Below are positions 1 through 12,792 of a stretch of DNA of 64,000 nucleotides, piece after piece. The position numbers and the translations under genes are program-made. A model generated the notes under the pieces. It was given only the letters and a program-made list of their open reading frames with translations, made no database searches and was not told the origin of the DNA. Within the stretch, counting starts at the first letter, position 1; each line of letters opens with the position of its first letter. The stretch is from the NCBI GenBank assembly GCA_029961685.1, contig JARWKL010000007.1:21089013-21153012 (forward strand), in the 5' to 3' direction. The DNA comes from Aristolochia californica (taxonomy: Eukaryota > Streptophyta > Magnoliopsida > Piperales > Aristolochiaceae).

Positions 1-37
1 GAATTGCGATCCATAAGTCAATTCATACAAAAATATA
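1..37 (+). repeat. 3' tail of a truncated satellite monomer
   Basis: The window opens in the last ~37 bases of a monomer (gaattgcgatccataagtca...). This ending is shared by A and C monomers, so its family cannot be decided; by array order C is most likely. Confidence 0.8.
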
Positions 38-2060
38 GCCCGTTACGCATGATAAATCACATTACAATCAACTATGATTAATTTTGTCAGCTTTTTGCAA
101 AAGGACAAAGTAATGGCATGTTTGACTCGTGTAAATATCCCATCGCAAGTTCACTTGAGAATTTAATGAGCGTTTGTTATTCTCTTTAAAAGCTTTGCAT
201 CCATAGCTCATTTGAATCTTTAATATGTTTCAAACATGCATATCCATTTTTAAAATATGTGTGGATGAAAACTCTTTCTTGCAAAATTCCAAGCTATTAT
301 GGTTAAACTAGTGGAATTTCCCAAAATTGGATAACAAAACTTTTGTGTTCATTTGTGTTGGGTGAATAAATTTTCTTCATTTATATTTGTTATTGTTTTA
401 TATTTTTTGCATACATTAACTATAAAATTTTCATTTTGTTGTAAGCTTTTTGCCTTGTTTGTTTTCGGGATGAAGGGAGAGCGAAAAGTCAAAGTTTGAT
501 TTATGAAAAAAGTGTACATCTAAAATGGAAAAGCACAATGCACAATTGTAGGGAGAGATAATTCCAAAGAGTGTCGGTAATTTTTAGGGATTGTAAGCTC
601 TTTTTAGTTTTTATATCTCAGGTTTTGCAATCGTCGGGAAAAATTGGTAGCAGAGGATTTTTAACTTAGTGCTGAATTGCAATCCATAAGTCATTTCATA
701 CAAAAATATAGCCCGTTACGCATGATAAATCAATTGACATTCATCTATGATTGTTAGATCAAATTTTTGAAAATGGGCAAAATAATGACTTGTTGGACTC
801 GGGTAAATATCCCACCGCACGTTCACTTGAGAATTTAATGAGCGTTTGTTATTCTCTTTAAAAGCTTTGGATCCAAAGGCCATTTGAATCTTTAACATGT
901 TTCCAGCATGCATATCCATTTTTAAAACATGTGTGGAAATAATCTCCTTCATGTAAAATTCCAAGCTTAATATGGTTGGACTAATGGAATTTCCCAAACA
1001 TGGATAACAAAACTTTTGTGTTCATTTGTGATGTATGAATAGATATTTTTTATTTACATTAGTTATGATTTTAAATATTTTCCACACATCAACTATAAGA
1101 TTTTTATTTTTTTGTGATCTTTTTTGCCTTTTTGTTTACGAGATGAAGGGGGAGCGAAAACTCAAAGTTCTGATTTAAGAAAAAAGTGTACATCTAAAAT
1201 GGAAATGCACGATGCACAAATGTAGAGAGAGATATTTCCAAAGAGTGTCTGTATATTTTAGGGATCGTATGCAGTCTTTCATTTTTATATCTAAGGTTTT
1301 GCAATCGTAGGGAAACGGGGTAGGCGGGCGATTTTTAAGTGAGTGTTGACTTCAAGTCCATAAGTCATTTCTTACAAAAATATAGCCCGTTACGCATGAC
1401 AAATCACTTTACAATCATCTATGATTGTTATCTCAACTTTTTGAATATGGGCAAAATAATGGCTTGTTTGACTCGGGCAAATATCCCACCACACGTTCAC
1501 TTGAGAATTTAAGGAGCGTTTGTTATTCTCTTTAAAAGCTTTGGATCCATAGGTCATTTGAATCTTTAACATGTTTCGGGCATGCATATCCATTTTTAAA
1601 ACATGTGTAGAAAAAATCTCCTTCATGTAAAATTCCAAGATATTAGTTTTGGACTAGTGGAATTTCCCAAACTTGGATAACAAAACTTTTGTGTTCATTT
1701 GTGGTGTGTGAATAAATTTTCTTCATTTACTTTTTTTATTTTTTTTAAACTTTTTCCGTCCATCAACTTCGAAATTTTCATTTTGCTGTGATCTATTTGC
1801 CTTTTTTACTTTACGGGATGAAGGGAGAGCGAAAAACTCGAAGTTTTGATTTAAGAAAAATGTGTACATCTAAAATGGAAATACACAACACACATATGTA
1901 GAGAGAGATAATTCCAAAGAGTGTCTGTAATTTTTAGGGATTGTAAGCACCTTTTCGTTTTTATATCTCAGGTTTTGCAATCGTCGGGAAAAATGGGTTG
2001 CGGAGGATTTTTAACTGATTGTTGAATGGGAATCCATAAGTCATTTCATACAAAAATATA
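38..2060 (+). repeat. HOR unit 1: A-B-C
   Basis: Monomers start at 38 (A), 711 (B) and 1385 (C). The A shares aaaaggacaaag and cgtgtaaat with the A monomers at 2061 and 4082, a left-edge subfamily. The B has tttccagcatgc instead of tttcaagcatgc, which removes an in-frame TGA on the minus strand and lengthens the accidental open frame there. Confidence 0.93.
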
Positions 2061-4081
2061 GCCCGTTACGCATGATAAATCACATTACAATCATCTACGA
2101 TTAATTATGTCAGCTTTTTGCAAAAGGACAAAGTAATGGCATGTTTGACTCGGGTAAATATCCCATCGCAAGTTCACTTGAGAATTTAATGAGCGTTTGT
2201 TATTCTCTTTAAAAGCTTTGCATCCATAGCTCATTTTCATCTTTAACATGTTTCAAACATGCATTTCCATTTTTTAAAAATGTGTGGATGAAATCTCTTT
2301 CTTGCAAAATTCCAAGCTATTATGGTTAAACTGGTGGAATTTCCCAAAATTGGATAACAAAACTTTTGTGTTCATTTGTGTAGGGTGAATAAATTTTCTT
2401 TATTTTATTTTTTATAGTTTTAAATTTTTTGCATACATCAACTATAAAATTTTTATTTTGTTGTAAGGTTTTTGCCATGTTTGTTTTCGGGATGAAGGGA
2501 GAGGGCAAAGTCAAAGTTTTGATTTATGAAAAAAGTGTACATCTAAAATGGAAAAGCACAATGCACAATTGTAGGGAGAGATAATTCCAAAGAGTGTCGG
2601 TAATTTTTAGTGATTGTAAGCACTTTTTAGTTTTTATATCACAGGTTTTGCAATCGTCGGGAAAAATTGGTGGCAGAGGATTTTTAACTGAGTGTTGAAT
2701 TGCAATCCATAAGTCATTTCATACAAAAATATGGCCCGTTACGCATGATAAATCACTTTACATTCATCTATGATTGTTAGATCAAATTTTTGAAAATGGG
2801 AAAATAATGACTTGTTAGACTCGGGTAAATATCCCACCGCCCGTTCACTTGAGAATTTAATGAGCGTTTGTTATTCTCTTTAAAAGCTTTGGATCCAAAT
2901 GGTCATTTGAATCTTTAACATGTTTCCAGCATGCATATCCATTTTTAAAACATGTGTGGAAAAAATCTCCTTCATGTAAAATTCCAAGATTAATAGGGTT
3001 GGACTAATGGAATTTCCCAAACTTGGATAACAAAACTTTTGTGTTCATTTGTGGTGTGTGAATAGATATTTTTTATTTACATTAGTGATTATTTTAAATA
3101 TTTTCCACACATCAACTATAAGATTTTTATTTTGTTGTGATCTTTTTTGCCTTTTTGTTTACGAGATGAAGGGGGAGCGAAAACTTAAAGTTCTGATTTA
3201 AGAAAAAAGAGTACATCTAAAATGGAAATGCACAATGCACAATTGTAGAGAGAGATATTTCCAAAGAGTGTCTCTATGTTTTAGGGATCGTATGCAGTCT
3301 TTCATTTTTATATCTAAGGTTTTGGAATCGTAGGGAAACGGGGTAGGCGGGCGATTTTTAAGTGAGTGTTGACTTCAAGTCCATAAGTCATTTCTTACAA
3401 AAATATAGCCCATTACGCAAGACAAATCACTTTACAATCATCTATGATTGTTAGCTCAACTTTTTGAATATGGGCAAAATAATGGCTTGTTTGAGTCGGG
3501 AAAATATCTCACCGCACGTTCACTTGAGAATTTAAGGAGCGTTTGTTATTCTCTTTAAAAGCTTTGGATCCATAGGTCATTTGAATCTTTAACATGTTTC
3601 TGGCATGCATATCCATTTTTAAAACATGTGTAGAAAAAATCTCCTTCATGTAAAATTCCAAGAAATTAGTTTTGGACTTGTGGAATTTCCCAAACTTGGA
3701 TAACAAAACTTTTGTGTTCATTTTTGGTGTGTGAATAAATTTTCTTCATTTACTTTTTTTATTGTTTTAAACTTTTTCCGTACATCAACTATGAAATTTT
3801 CATTTTGCTGTGATCTATTTGCCTTTTTTGTTTACGGGATGAAGGGAGAGCGAAAAACTCAAAGTTTTGATTTAAGAAAAATGTGTACATCTAAAACGGA
3901 AATGCACAACACACATATGTAGAGAGAGATAATTCAAAAGAGTGTCTGTAATTTTTAGGGATTGTAAGCACCTTTTCGTTTTTATATCTCAGGTTTTGCA
4001 ATGGTCGGGAAAAATGGGTTGCGGAGGATTTTTAACTGAGTGTTGAATTGCAATCTATAAGTCATTTCATACAAAAATATA
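2061..4081 (+). repeat. HOR unit 2: A-B-C
   Basis: Monomers start at 2061 (A), 2734 (B) and 3408 (C). The B has the left-edge variants tttccagcatgc and ggggtaggcgggc also seen in the B at 711. The C carries gaaattagttttggacttgtgg and catttttggtg, shared with the distant C at 26233. Confidence 0.93.
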
Positions 4082-5419
4082 GCCCGTTACGCATGATAAA
4101 TCACATTACAATCATCTATGATTAATTATGTCAGCTTTTTGCAAAAGGACAAAGTAATGGCATGTTTGACTCGTGTAAATATCCCATCGCAAGTTCACTT
4201 GAGAATTTAATGAGCGTTTGTTATTCTCTTTAAAAGCTTTGCATCCATAGCTCATTTGCATATTTAACATGTTTCAAACATGCATATCCATTTTTAAAAC
4301 ATGTGTGGAAGAAATCTCTTTCTTGCAAAATTCCAAACTATTATGGTTAAACTAGTGGAATTTCCCAAAATTGGATAACAAAACTTTTGTGTTCATTTGT
4401 GTTGGGTGAATAAATTTTCATTATTTATATTTGTTATCGTTTTAAATTTTTTGCATACATCAACTATAAAATTTTCATTTTGTTGTAAGCTTTTTGCCTT
4501 GTTTGTTTTCGGGATGAAGGGAGAGCGAAAAGTCAAAGTTTTGATTTATGAAAAAAGTGTACATCTAAAATGGAAAAGCACAATGCATAATTATAGGGAG
4601 AGATAATTCCAAAGAGTGTCGGTCATTTTTAGGGATTGTAAGCTCTTTTTAGTTTTTATATCTCATGTTTTGCAATCGTCGGGAAAAATTGGTGGCAGAG
4701 GATTTTTAACTCAGTGTTGAATTGCAATCCATAAGTCATTTCATACAAAAATATAGCCCGTTACGCATGATAAATCATCTATGATTGTTAGATCAAATTT
4801 TTGAAAATGGGCAAAATAATGACTTGTTAGACTCGGGTAAATATCCCAGCGCACGTTCACTTGAGAATTTACTAAGCGTTTGTTATTCTCTTTAAAAGCT
4901 TTGGATCCAAAGGTCATTTGAATCTTTAACATGTTTCCAGCATGCATATCCATTTTTAAAACATGTGTGGAAAAAATCTCCTTCATGTAAAATTCCAAGC
5001 TTAATAGGGTTGGACTAATGGAATTTCCCAAACTTGGATAACAAAACTTTTGTGTTCATTTGTGGTGTGTGAATAAATTTTCTTCATTTACTTTTTTTAT
5101 TGTTTGAAACTTTTTACGTACATCAACTATGAAATTTTCATTTTGCTGTGACCTATTTGCCTTTTTTGTTTACGGGATGAAAGGAGAGCGAAAAACTCGA
5201 AGTTTTTATTTAATAAAAATGTGTACATCTAAAATGGAAATGCACAACGCACATATGTAGAGAGAGATAATTCCAAAGAGTGTCTGTAATTTTTAGGGAT
5301 TGTAAGCTCTTTTTCGTTTTTATATCTCAGGTTGTGCATTCGTCGGGAAAAATGGGTTGCGGAGGATTTTTAACTGAATGTTGAATTGCAATCCATAAGT
5401 CATTTCATACAAAAATATA
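4082..5419 (+). repeat. Dimeric HOR unit 3: A plus B/C hybrid
   Basis: An A monomer (4082) is followed by a single B/C fusion (4756-5419), so one monomer length is missing relative to ABC. The unit is about 1.34 kb instead of 2.02 kb, as expected from one unequal crossover between B and C. Confidence 0.9.
4756..5419 (+). repeat. B/C hybrid monomer
   Basis: B diagnostics (gttagatcaaattt, tttccagcatgc, gggttggactaatgg) run to about 5020; C diagnostics (gaataaattttcttc, tgctgtgac, atgggttgcggagg) start at about 5072. The switch lies within a ~50-bp stretch where B and C are identical, so the crossover is in phase. The hybrid also lacks ~12 bp beside the start dyad (about 4776), between short aatca/atcat repeats. 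Confidence 0.88.
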
Positions 5420-7434
5420 GCCCGTTACGCATGATAAATCACATTACAATCATCTATGATTAATTTTGTTAGCTTTTTGCAAATGGACAAAATAATGGCA
5501 TGTTTGACTCATGTAAATTTCCCACCGCAAGTTCACTTGAGAATATAATGGGCGTTTGTTATTATCTTTAAAACTTTGCTTCCTTAGCTCATTGGCATCT
5601 TTAACATGTTTCAAACATGCATTTCCATTTTAAAAAAATGTGTGGATGAAATCTCTTTCCTGCAAAATTCCAAGCTATTAGGGTTAAACTAGTGGAATTT
5701 CCCAAAATTGGATAACAAAACTTTTGTGTTCATTTGTGTTGGGTGAATAAATTTTCTTTATTTATATTTGTTATTTTTTAAAATTTTTGGCATACATCAA
5801 CTATAAAATTTTCATTTTGTTGTAAGCTTTTTACCTTGTTTGTTTTCGGGATGAAGGGAGAGCAAAAAGTCAAAGTTTTGATTTAAGAAAAAAGTGTACA
5901 TCTAAAATGGAAAAGCACAATGCAATATTGTAGGGAGAGATAATTCCAAAGAGTGTCGTTAATTTTTAGGGATTGTAAGCTCTTTTTAGTTTTTATATCT
6001 CAGGATTTGCAATCGTCGGGAAAAATTGGTGGCAGAGGATTTTTAACTGAGTGTTGAATTGCAATCCATAAGTCATTTCATACAAAAATGTAGCCCGTTA
6101 CGGATGATAAATCACTTTACAATCATCTATGATTGTTAGATCAAATTTTTGAAAATGGGCAAAATAATGACTTGTTAGACTCGGGTAAATATTCCACCGC
6201 ACGTTCACTTGAGAATTTAATGAGCATTTTTTATTCTCTTTAAAAGCTTTGGATCCATGGGTCATTTGAATCTTTAACATGTTTCAAGAATGCATATCCA
6301 TTTTTAAAACATGTGTCGAAGAAATCTCCTTCATGTAAAATTCCAAGCTTAATATGGTTGGACTAATGGAATTTCCCAAACTTGGATAACAAAACTTTTG
6401 TGTTCATTTGTGGTGTGTGAATAGATATTTTCTATTTGCATTAGTTATTATTTTAAATATTTTCCACAGATCAACTATAAAATTTTTATTTTGTTGTGAT
6501 CTTTTTTGCCTTTTTTTTTTACGGGATGAAGGGGGAGCGAAAACTCAAAGTTCTGGTTTAAGAAAACGTGTACATCTAAAATGGAAATGCACAATGCACA
6601 AATGTAGAGAGAGATATTTCAAAAGAGTGTCTGTATGTTTTAGGGATCGTATGCACTCTTTCGTTTTTATATCTAAGGTTTTCCAATCGTCGGGAAACAG
6701 GGGAGGCGGGCGATTTTTAACTCAGTGTTTGACTTCAAATCCATAAGTCATTTCTTACAAAAATAAAGCCCGTTACGCATGAAAAATCACTTTACAATCA
6801 TCTATGATTGTTAGATCAACTTTTTGAATATGGGCAAAATAATGGCTTGTTTGACTCGGGCAAATATCCCACCACACGTTCCCTTGAGAATTTAATGAGC
6901 GTTTGTTATTCTCTTTAAAACATTTGGATCCATAGGTCATTTGAATCTTTAACATGTTTCATGCTCCATTTTTAAAACATGTGTACAAAAAATCTCCTTC
7001 ATGTAAAATTCCAAGATATTGGTTTTGGACTGGTGGAATTTCCCAAACTTGGATAACAAAACTTTTGTGTTCATTTGTGGGGTGTGAATAAATTTTCTTC
7101 ATTTACTTATCTTATTGTTTTAAACTTTTTCCGTACATCAACTATGAAATTTTCATTTTGCTATGATCTATTTGCCTTTTTTGTTTACGGGATGAAGGGA
7201 GAGCGAAAAACTCGAAGTTTTGATTTAAGAAAAATGTGTACAACTAAAACGGAAATGCACAACGCACATATGTAGAGAGAGATAATTCAAAAGAGTGTGT
7301 GTAATTTTTAGGGATTGTAAGCACCTTTTCGTTTTTATATATCAAGTTTTGCAATCGTCGCGAAAAATGGGTTGCGAAGGATTTTTAACTGAGTGTTGAA
7401 TTGCAATCCATAAGTTATTTCATACTAAAATATA
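5420..7434 (+). repeat. HOR unit 4: A-B-C
   Basis: Monomers start at 5420 (A), 6093 (B) and 6768 (C). The C lacks ~12 bp (tttcatgctccattttt in place of the usual tttctggcatgc and the atatcc after it) near 6958-6972, which removes the upstream part of the minus-strand open frame seen in other C copies. Confidence 0.92.
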
Positions 7435-9445
7435 GCCCGTTACGCATGATAAATCACATTACAATCATGGCAACTTTTAGCAAATGCGCAAAATAATGGC
7501 ATGTTTGACTGGGGTAAATATCCCACGCCAAGTTCACTTGAGAATTTAATGAGCGTTTGTTATTCTCTTTAAAAGCTTTGCATCCATAGCTCATTTGAAT
7601 TTTTAACATGTTTCAAACATGCATATCCATTTTTAAAACATGTGTGGATGAAATGTCTTTCTTGCAACATTCCAAGCTATTAGGGTTAAACTAGTGGAAT
7701 TTCCCAAAATTGGATAACAAAACTTTTGTGTTCATTTGTGTTAGGTGAATAAATTTTCTTTATTTATATTTGTTATTGTTTTAAATTTTTTCCATACATT
7801 AACTATAAAATTTTCATTTTGTTGTAAGCTTTTTGCCTTGTTTGTTTTCGGGATGAAGGGAGAGAGAAAAGTCAAAGTTTTGATTTAAGAAATAAGTGTA
7901 CATCTAAAATGGAAAAGCACAATGCACAGTTGTAGGGAGAGATAATTCCAAAGAGTCTCATTATTTTTTAGGTATTGTAAGCTCTTTTTAGTTTTTATAT
8001 CTCAGGTTTTGCAATCATTGAGAAAAATTGGTGGCAGAGGATTTTTAACCGAGTGTTGAATTGCAATCCATAAGTCATTTCATACAAAAAGATAGCCCGT
8101 TATGCATGATAAATCAATTTACAATCATCTATGATTGTTAGATCAAATTTTTGAAAATGGGCAAAATAATGACTTGTTAGACTCGGGTAAATATCCCACC
8201 GCACGATCACTTGAGAATTTAATGACCGTTTGTTATTTTCTTTAAAAGCTTTGGATCCATAGGTCATTTGAATCTTTAACATGTTTCAAGCATGCATATC
8301 CATTTTTAAAACATGTGTAGAAAAAATATCCTTCATGTAAAAATTCCAATCTTAATAGGGTTGGACTAATGGATCTTCCCAAACTTGGATAACAAAACTT
8401 TTGTGTTCTTTTGTGGTGTATGAATAGATATTTTTTATTTCCATTAGTTAATCTTTTAAATATTTTCCACACATCAACTATAAGATTTTTATTTTTTTGT
8501 GATCTTTTTTGCCTTTTTTGTGTTCGGGATGAAGGGGGAGCGAAAACTCAAAGTTCTGATTTAAGAAAAAAGTGTACATCTAAAATGGAAATGCACAATG
8601 CACAAATGTAGAGAGAGATATTTCCAAAGAGTGTCTGTATGTTTTAGGGATCGTATGCAGTCTTTCGTTTTTATATCTAAGGTTTTGCAATCGTAGGGAA
8701 ATGGGGGAGACGGACAATTTTTAACTGAGTGTTGACTTCAAATCAATAAGTCATTTCTTACCAAAATATAGCCCGTTATGCATGACAAATCACATTACAA
8801 CCATCTGTGATTGTTAGCTCAACTTTTTGAATATGGACAAAATAATGGCTTGTTTGACTCGGGCTAATATCCCACCGCACGTTCACTTGAGAATTTAAGG
8901 AGCGTTTGTTATTCTCTTTAGAAGCTTTGGATCCATAGGTCATTTGAATCTTTAACATGTTTCTGGCATGCATATCCATTTTTAAAACATATGTAGAAAA
9001 AATCTCCTTCAAGTAAAATTCCAAGATATTAGTTTTGGACTAGTGGAATTTCCCAAACTTGGATAACAAAACTTTTGTGTTCATTTGTGGTGTGTGAATA
9101 AATTTTCTTTATTAACTTTTTTTATTGTTTTAAACATTTTCCGTACATCAACTATGAAATTTTCATTTTGCTGTGATCTATTTGCCTTTTTTGTTTACGG
9201 GATGAAGGGAGAGCGAAAAACTCAAAGTTTAGATTTAAGAAAAATGTGTACATCTAAAACGGAAATGCACAACACACATAAGTAGAGAGAGATAATTCCA
9301 AAGAGTGACTGTAATTTTGAGGGACTGTAAGCACCTTTTTCGTTTTTATATCTCAGGTTTTGCATTCGTCGGGAAAAATGGGTTGCGGAGGATTTTTAAC
9401 TAAGTGTTGAATTGCAATCCATAAGTCATTTCATACAAAAATATA
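7435..9445 (+). repeat. HOR unit 5: A-B-C
   Basis: Monomers start at 7435 (A, 660 bp), 8095 (B) and 8771 (C). The A has lost ~15 bp from the start dyad at about 7468-7471 (atcatggcaac), one of several small deletions at this place in the repeat. Confidence 0.92.
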
Positions 9446-11433
9446 GCCTGTTACGCATGATAAATCACATTACAATCATCTATGATTAATTATGTCAGCT
9501 TTTTGCAAAAGGACAAAGTAATGGCAAGTTTGACTCGGGTAAATATCCCATCGCAAGTTCACTTGAGAATTTAATGAGCGTTTGTTATTCTCTTTAAAAG
9601 CTTTGCATCCATAGCTCATTTGCATCTTTAACATGTTTCAAACATGCATATCCATTTTTAAAACATGTGTGGATGAAATCTCTTTCTTGCAAAATTTCAA
9701 GCTATTATGGTTAAACTAGTGGAATTTCCCAAAATTGGATAACAAAACTTTTGTGTTCATTTGTGTTGGGTGAATAAATTTTCTTTATTTATATTTGTTA
9801 TTGTTTTAAATTTTTGCATACATCAACTATAAAATTTTCATTTTGTTGTAAGCTTTTTTCCTTGTTTGTTTTCGGGATGAAGGGAGAGCGAAAAGTCAAA
9901 GTTTTGATTTATGAACAAAGTGTACATCTAAAATGGAAAAGCACAATGCACAATTGTAGGTAGAGATAATTCCAAAGAGTGTCGGTAATTTTTAGGGATT
10001 GTAAGCTCTTTTTAGTTTTTATTTCACAGGTTTTTCAATCGTTGGGAAAAATTGGTAGCAGAGGATTTTTAACTGAGTGTTGAATTGCAATCCATAAGTC
10101 ATTTCATACAAAAATATAGCCCGTTACACATGATAAATCACTTTACATTCATCTATGATTGTTAGATCAAATTTTTGAAAATGGGCAAAATAATGACTTG
10201 TTAGACGCGGGTAAATATCCCACCGCACGTTCACTTGAGAATTTAATGAGCGTTTGTTATTCTCTTTAAAAGCTTTGGATCCAAAGGTCATTTGAATCTT
10301 TAACATGTTTCCAGAATGCATATCCATTTTTAAAACATGTGTGGAAAAAATCTCCTTCATGTAAAATTCCAAGCTTAATAGGGTTGGACTAATAGAATTT
10401 CCCAAACTTGGATAACAAAACTTTTGTGTTTATTTGTGGTGTGTGAATAGATATTTTTTATTTACATTAGTTATTATTTTAAATATTTTCCACAAATCAA
10501 CTATAAGATTTTTATTTTGTTGTGATCTTTTTTGCCTTTTTTGTGTACGAGATGAAGGGGGAGCGAAAACTTAAAGTTCTGATTTAAGAAAAAAGTGTAC
10601 ATCTAAAATGGAAATGCACAATGCACAAATGTAGAGAGAGATATTTCCAAAGAGTGTCTGTATATTTTAGGGATCGTATGCAGTCTTTCGTTTTTATATC
10701 TAAGGTTTTGCAATCGTAGGGAAATGGGGGAGACGGGGGATTCCATAAATCATTTCTTACAAAAATATAGCCCGTTACGCATGACAAATCACATTACAAC
10801 CATCTATGATTGTTAGCTCAACTTTTTGAATATGGGCAAAATAATGGCTTGTTTGACTCGGGAAAATATCCCACCGCACGTTCACTTGAGAATTTAAGTA
10901 GCGTTTGTTATTCTCTTTAAAAGCTTTGGATCCATAGGTCATTTGAATCTTTAACATGATTCTGGCATGCATATCCATTTTTAAAACATATGTAGAAAAA
11001 ATCTCCTTCATGTAAAATTCCAAGATATTATTTTTGGACTAGTGGAATTTCCCAAACTTGGATAACAAAACTTTTGTGTACTTTTGTGGTGTGTGAATAA
11101 ATTTTCTTCATTTACTTTTTTTAGTGTTTTAAACTTTTTCCGTACATCAACTATGAAATTTTCATTTTGCTGTGATCTATTTGCCTTTTTTGTTTACGGG
11201 ATGAAGGGAGAGCGAAAAACTCGAAGTTTTGATTTAAGAAAAATGTGTACATCTAAAACGGAAATGCACAACACACATATGTAGAGAGAGATAATTCCAA
11301 AGAGTGTCTGTAACTTTTAGGGATTGTAAGCACCTTTTTGTTTTTATATCTCAGGTTTTGCAATCATCGAGAAAAATGGGTTGCGGAGGATTTTTAACTA
11401 AGTGTTGAATTGCAATCCATAAGTCATTTCATA
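9446..11433 (+). repeat. HOR unit 6: A-B-C with shortened B
   Basis: Monomers start at 9446 (A), 10119 (B, 651 bp) and 10770 (C). The B lacks ~24 bp near 10738-10742, where the G-rich tract runs straight into ttccataaatc and the cgatttttaactgag block is lost. The A carries the left-edge words aaaaggacaaag and tttttgcatacatc. Confidence 0.92.
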
Positions 11434-12792
11434 CAAAAATATAGCCCGTTACGCATGATAAATCACATTACAATCATCTATGATTAATTATGTCAGCTTT
11501 TTACAAATGGGCAAAATAATGGCATGTTTGACTCGGGTAAATATCCCACGCCAAGTTCACTTGAGAATTTAATGAGCGTTTGTTATTCTCATTAAAAGCT
11601 TTGCTTCCATAGCTCATTTGCATCCGTAACATGTTGCAAACATGCATATCCATTTTTAAAAATGTGTGGATGAAATCTCTTTCTTGCGAAATTCCAAGCT
11701 ATTAGGGTTAAACTAGTGGAATTTCCCAAAATTGGATAACAAAACTTTTGTGTTCATTTGTGTTGGGTGAATAAATTTTCTTTATTTATATTTGTTATTG
11801 TTTTAATTTTTTTCCATACATCAACTATAAAATTTTCAATTTGTTGCAAGGTTTTTGACTTATTTGTTTCCGGGATGAATGGAGAGCGGAAAATTAAAGT
11901 TTTGATTTAAGAAAAAAGTGTACATCTAAAATGGAAAAGCACAATGCACAATTGTAGGGAGAGATAATTCCAAAGAGTGTCTATAATTTTTAAGGATTGT
12001 AAGCTCTTTTTAGTTTTTATATCTCAGGTTTTGCAGTCGTCGGGAAAAATTGGTGGCAGAGGATTTTTAAGTGAGTGTTGAATTGCAGTCAGTAAGTCAT
12101 TTCATACAAAAATATAGCCCGTTACACATCATAAATCACTTTACAATCATCTATGATTGTTGGATCAAATTTTTGAAAATGGGCAAAATAATGACTTGTT
12201 AGTCTCGGGTAAATATCCCACCGCACGTTCACTTGAGAACTTAATGAGCGTTTGTTATTCTCTTTAAAAGCTTTGGATCCATAGGTCATTTGAATCTTTA
12301 ACATGTTTCAGGCATGCATATCCATTTTTAAAAGATGTGTAGAAAAAATCTCCTTCATGTAAAATTCCAAGCTTAATAGGGTTGGACTAATGGAATTTCC
12401 CAAACTTGGAAAACAAAACTTTTGTGTTCATTTGTGTAGTGTGAATAGATATTTTTTATTTACATTAGTTATTAGCTTAAATTTTTTCCACACATCAACT
12501 ATAAAATTTTTATTTTTTTGTGATCTTTTTTGCCTTTTCTTTTTACGCGATGAAGGGGGAGCGAAAACTCAAAGTTCTGGTTTAAGAAAAAAGTGTACAT
12601 CTAAAATGGAAATGCACAATGCACAAATGTAGAGAGAGATATTTCCAAAGAGTGTCAGTATGTTTTAGGCATCGTATGCACTCTTTCGTTTTTATATGTA
12701 AGGTTTTTGCAATCGTCGGGAAGCGGGGGAGGCGGGCGATTTTTAACTGAGTGTGGAGTTCAAATCCATAAGTCATTTCTTACAAAAATATA

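Noticed and set aside
6408..6746. Longest plus-strand frame (112 codons) in a B monomer
   Set aside because: It is the usual B-monomer frame extended by a local indel; other B copies at the same place stop after about 66 codons.
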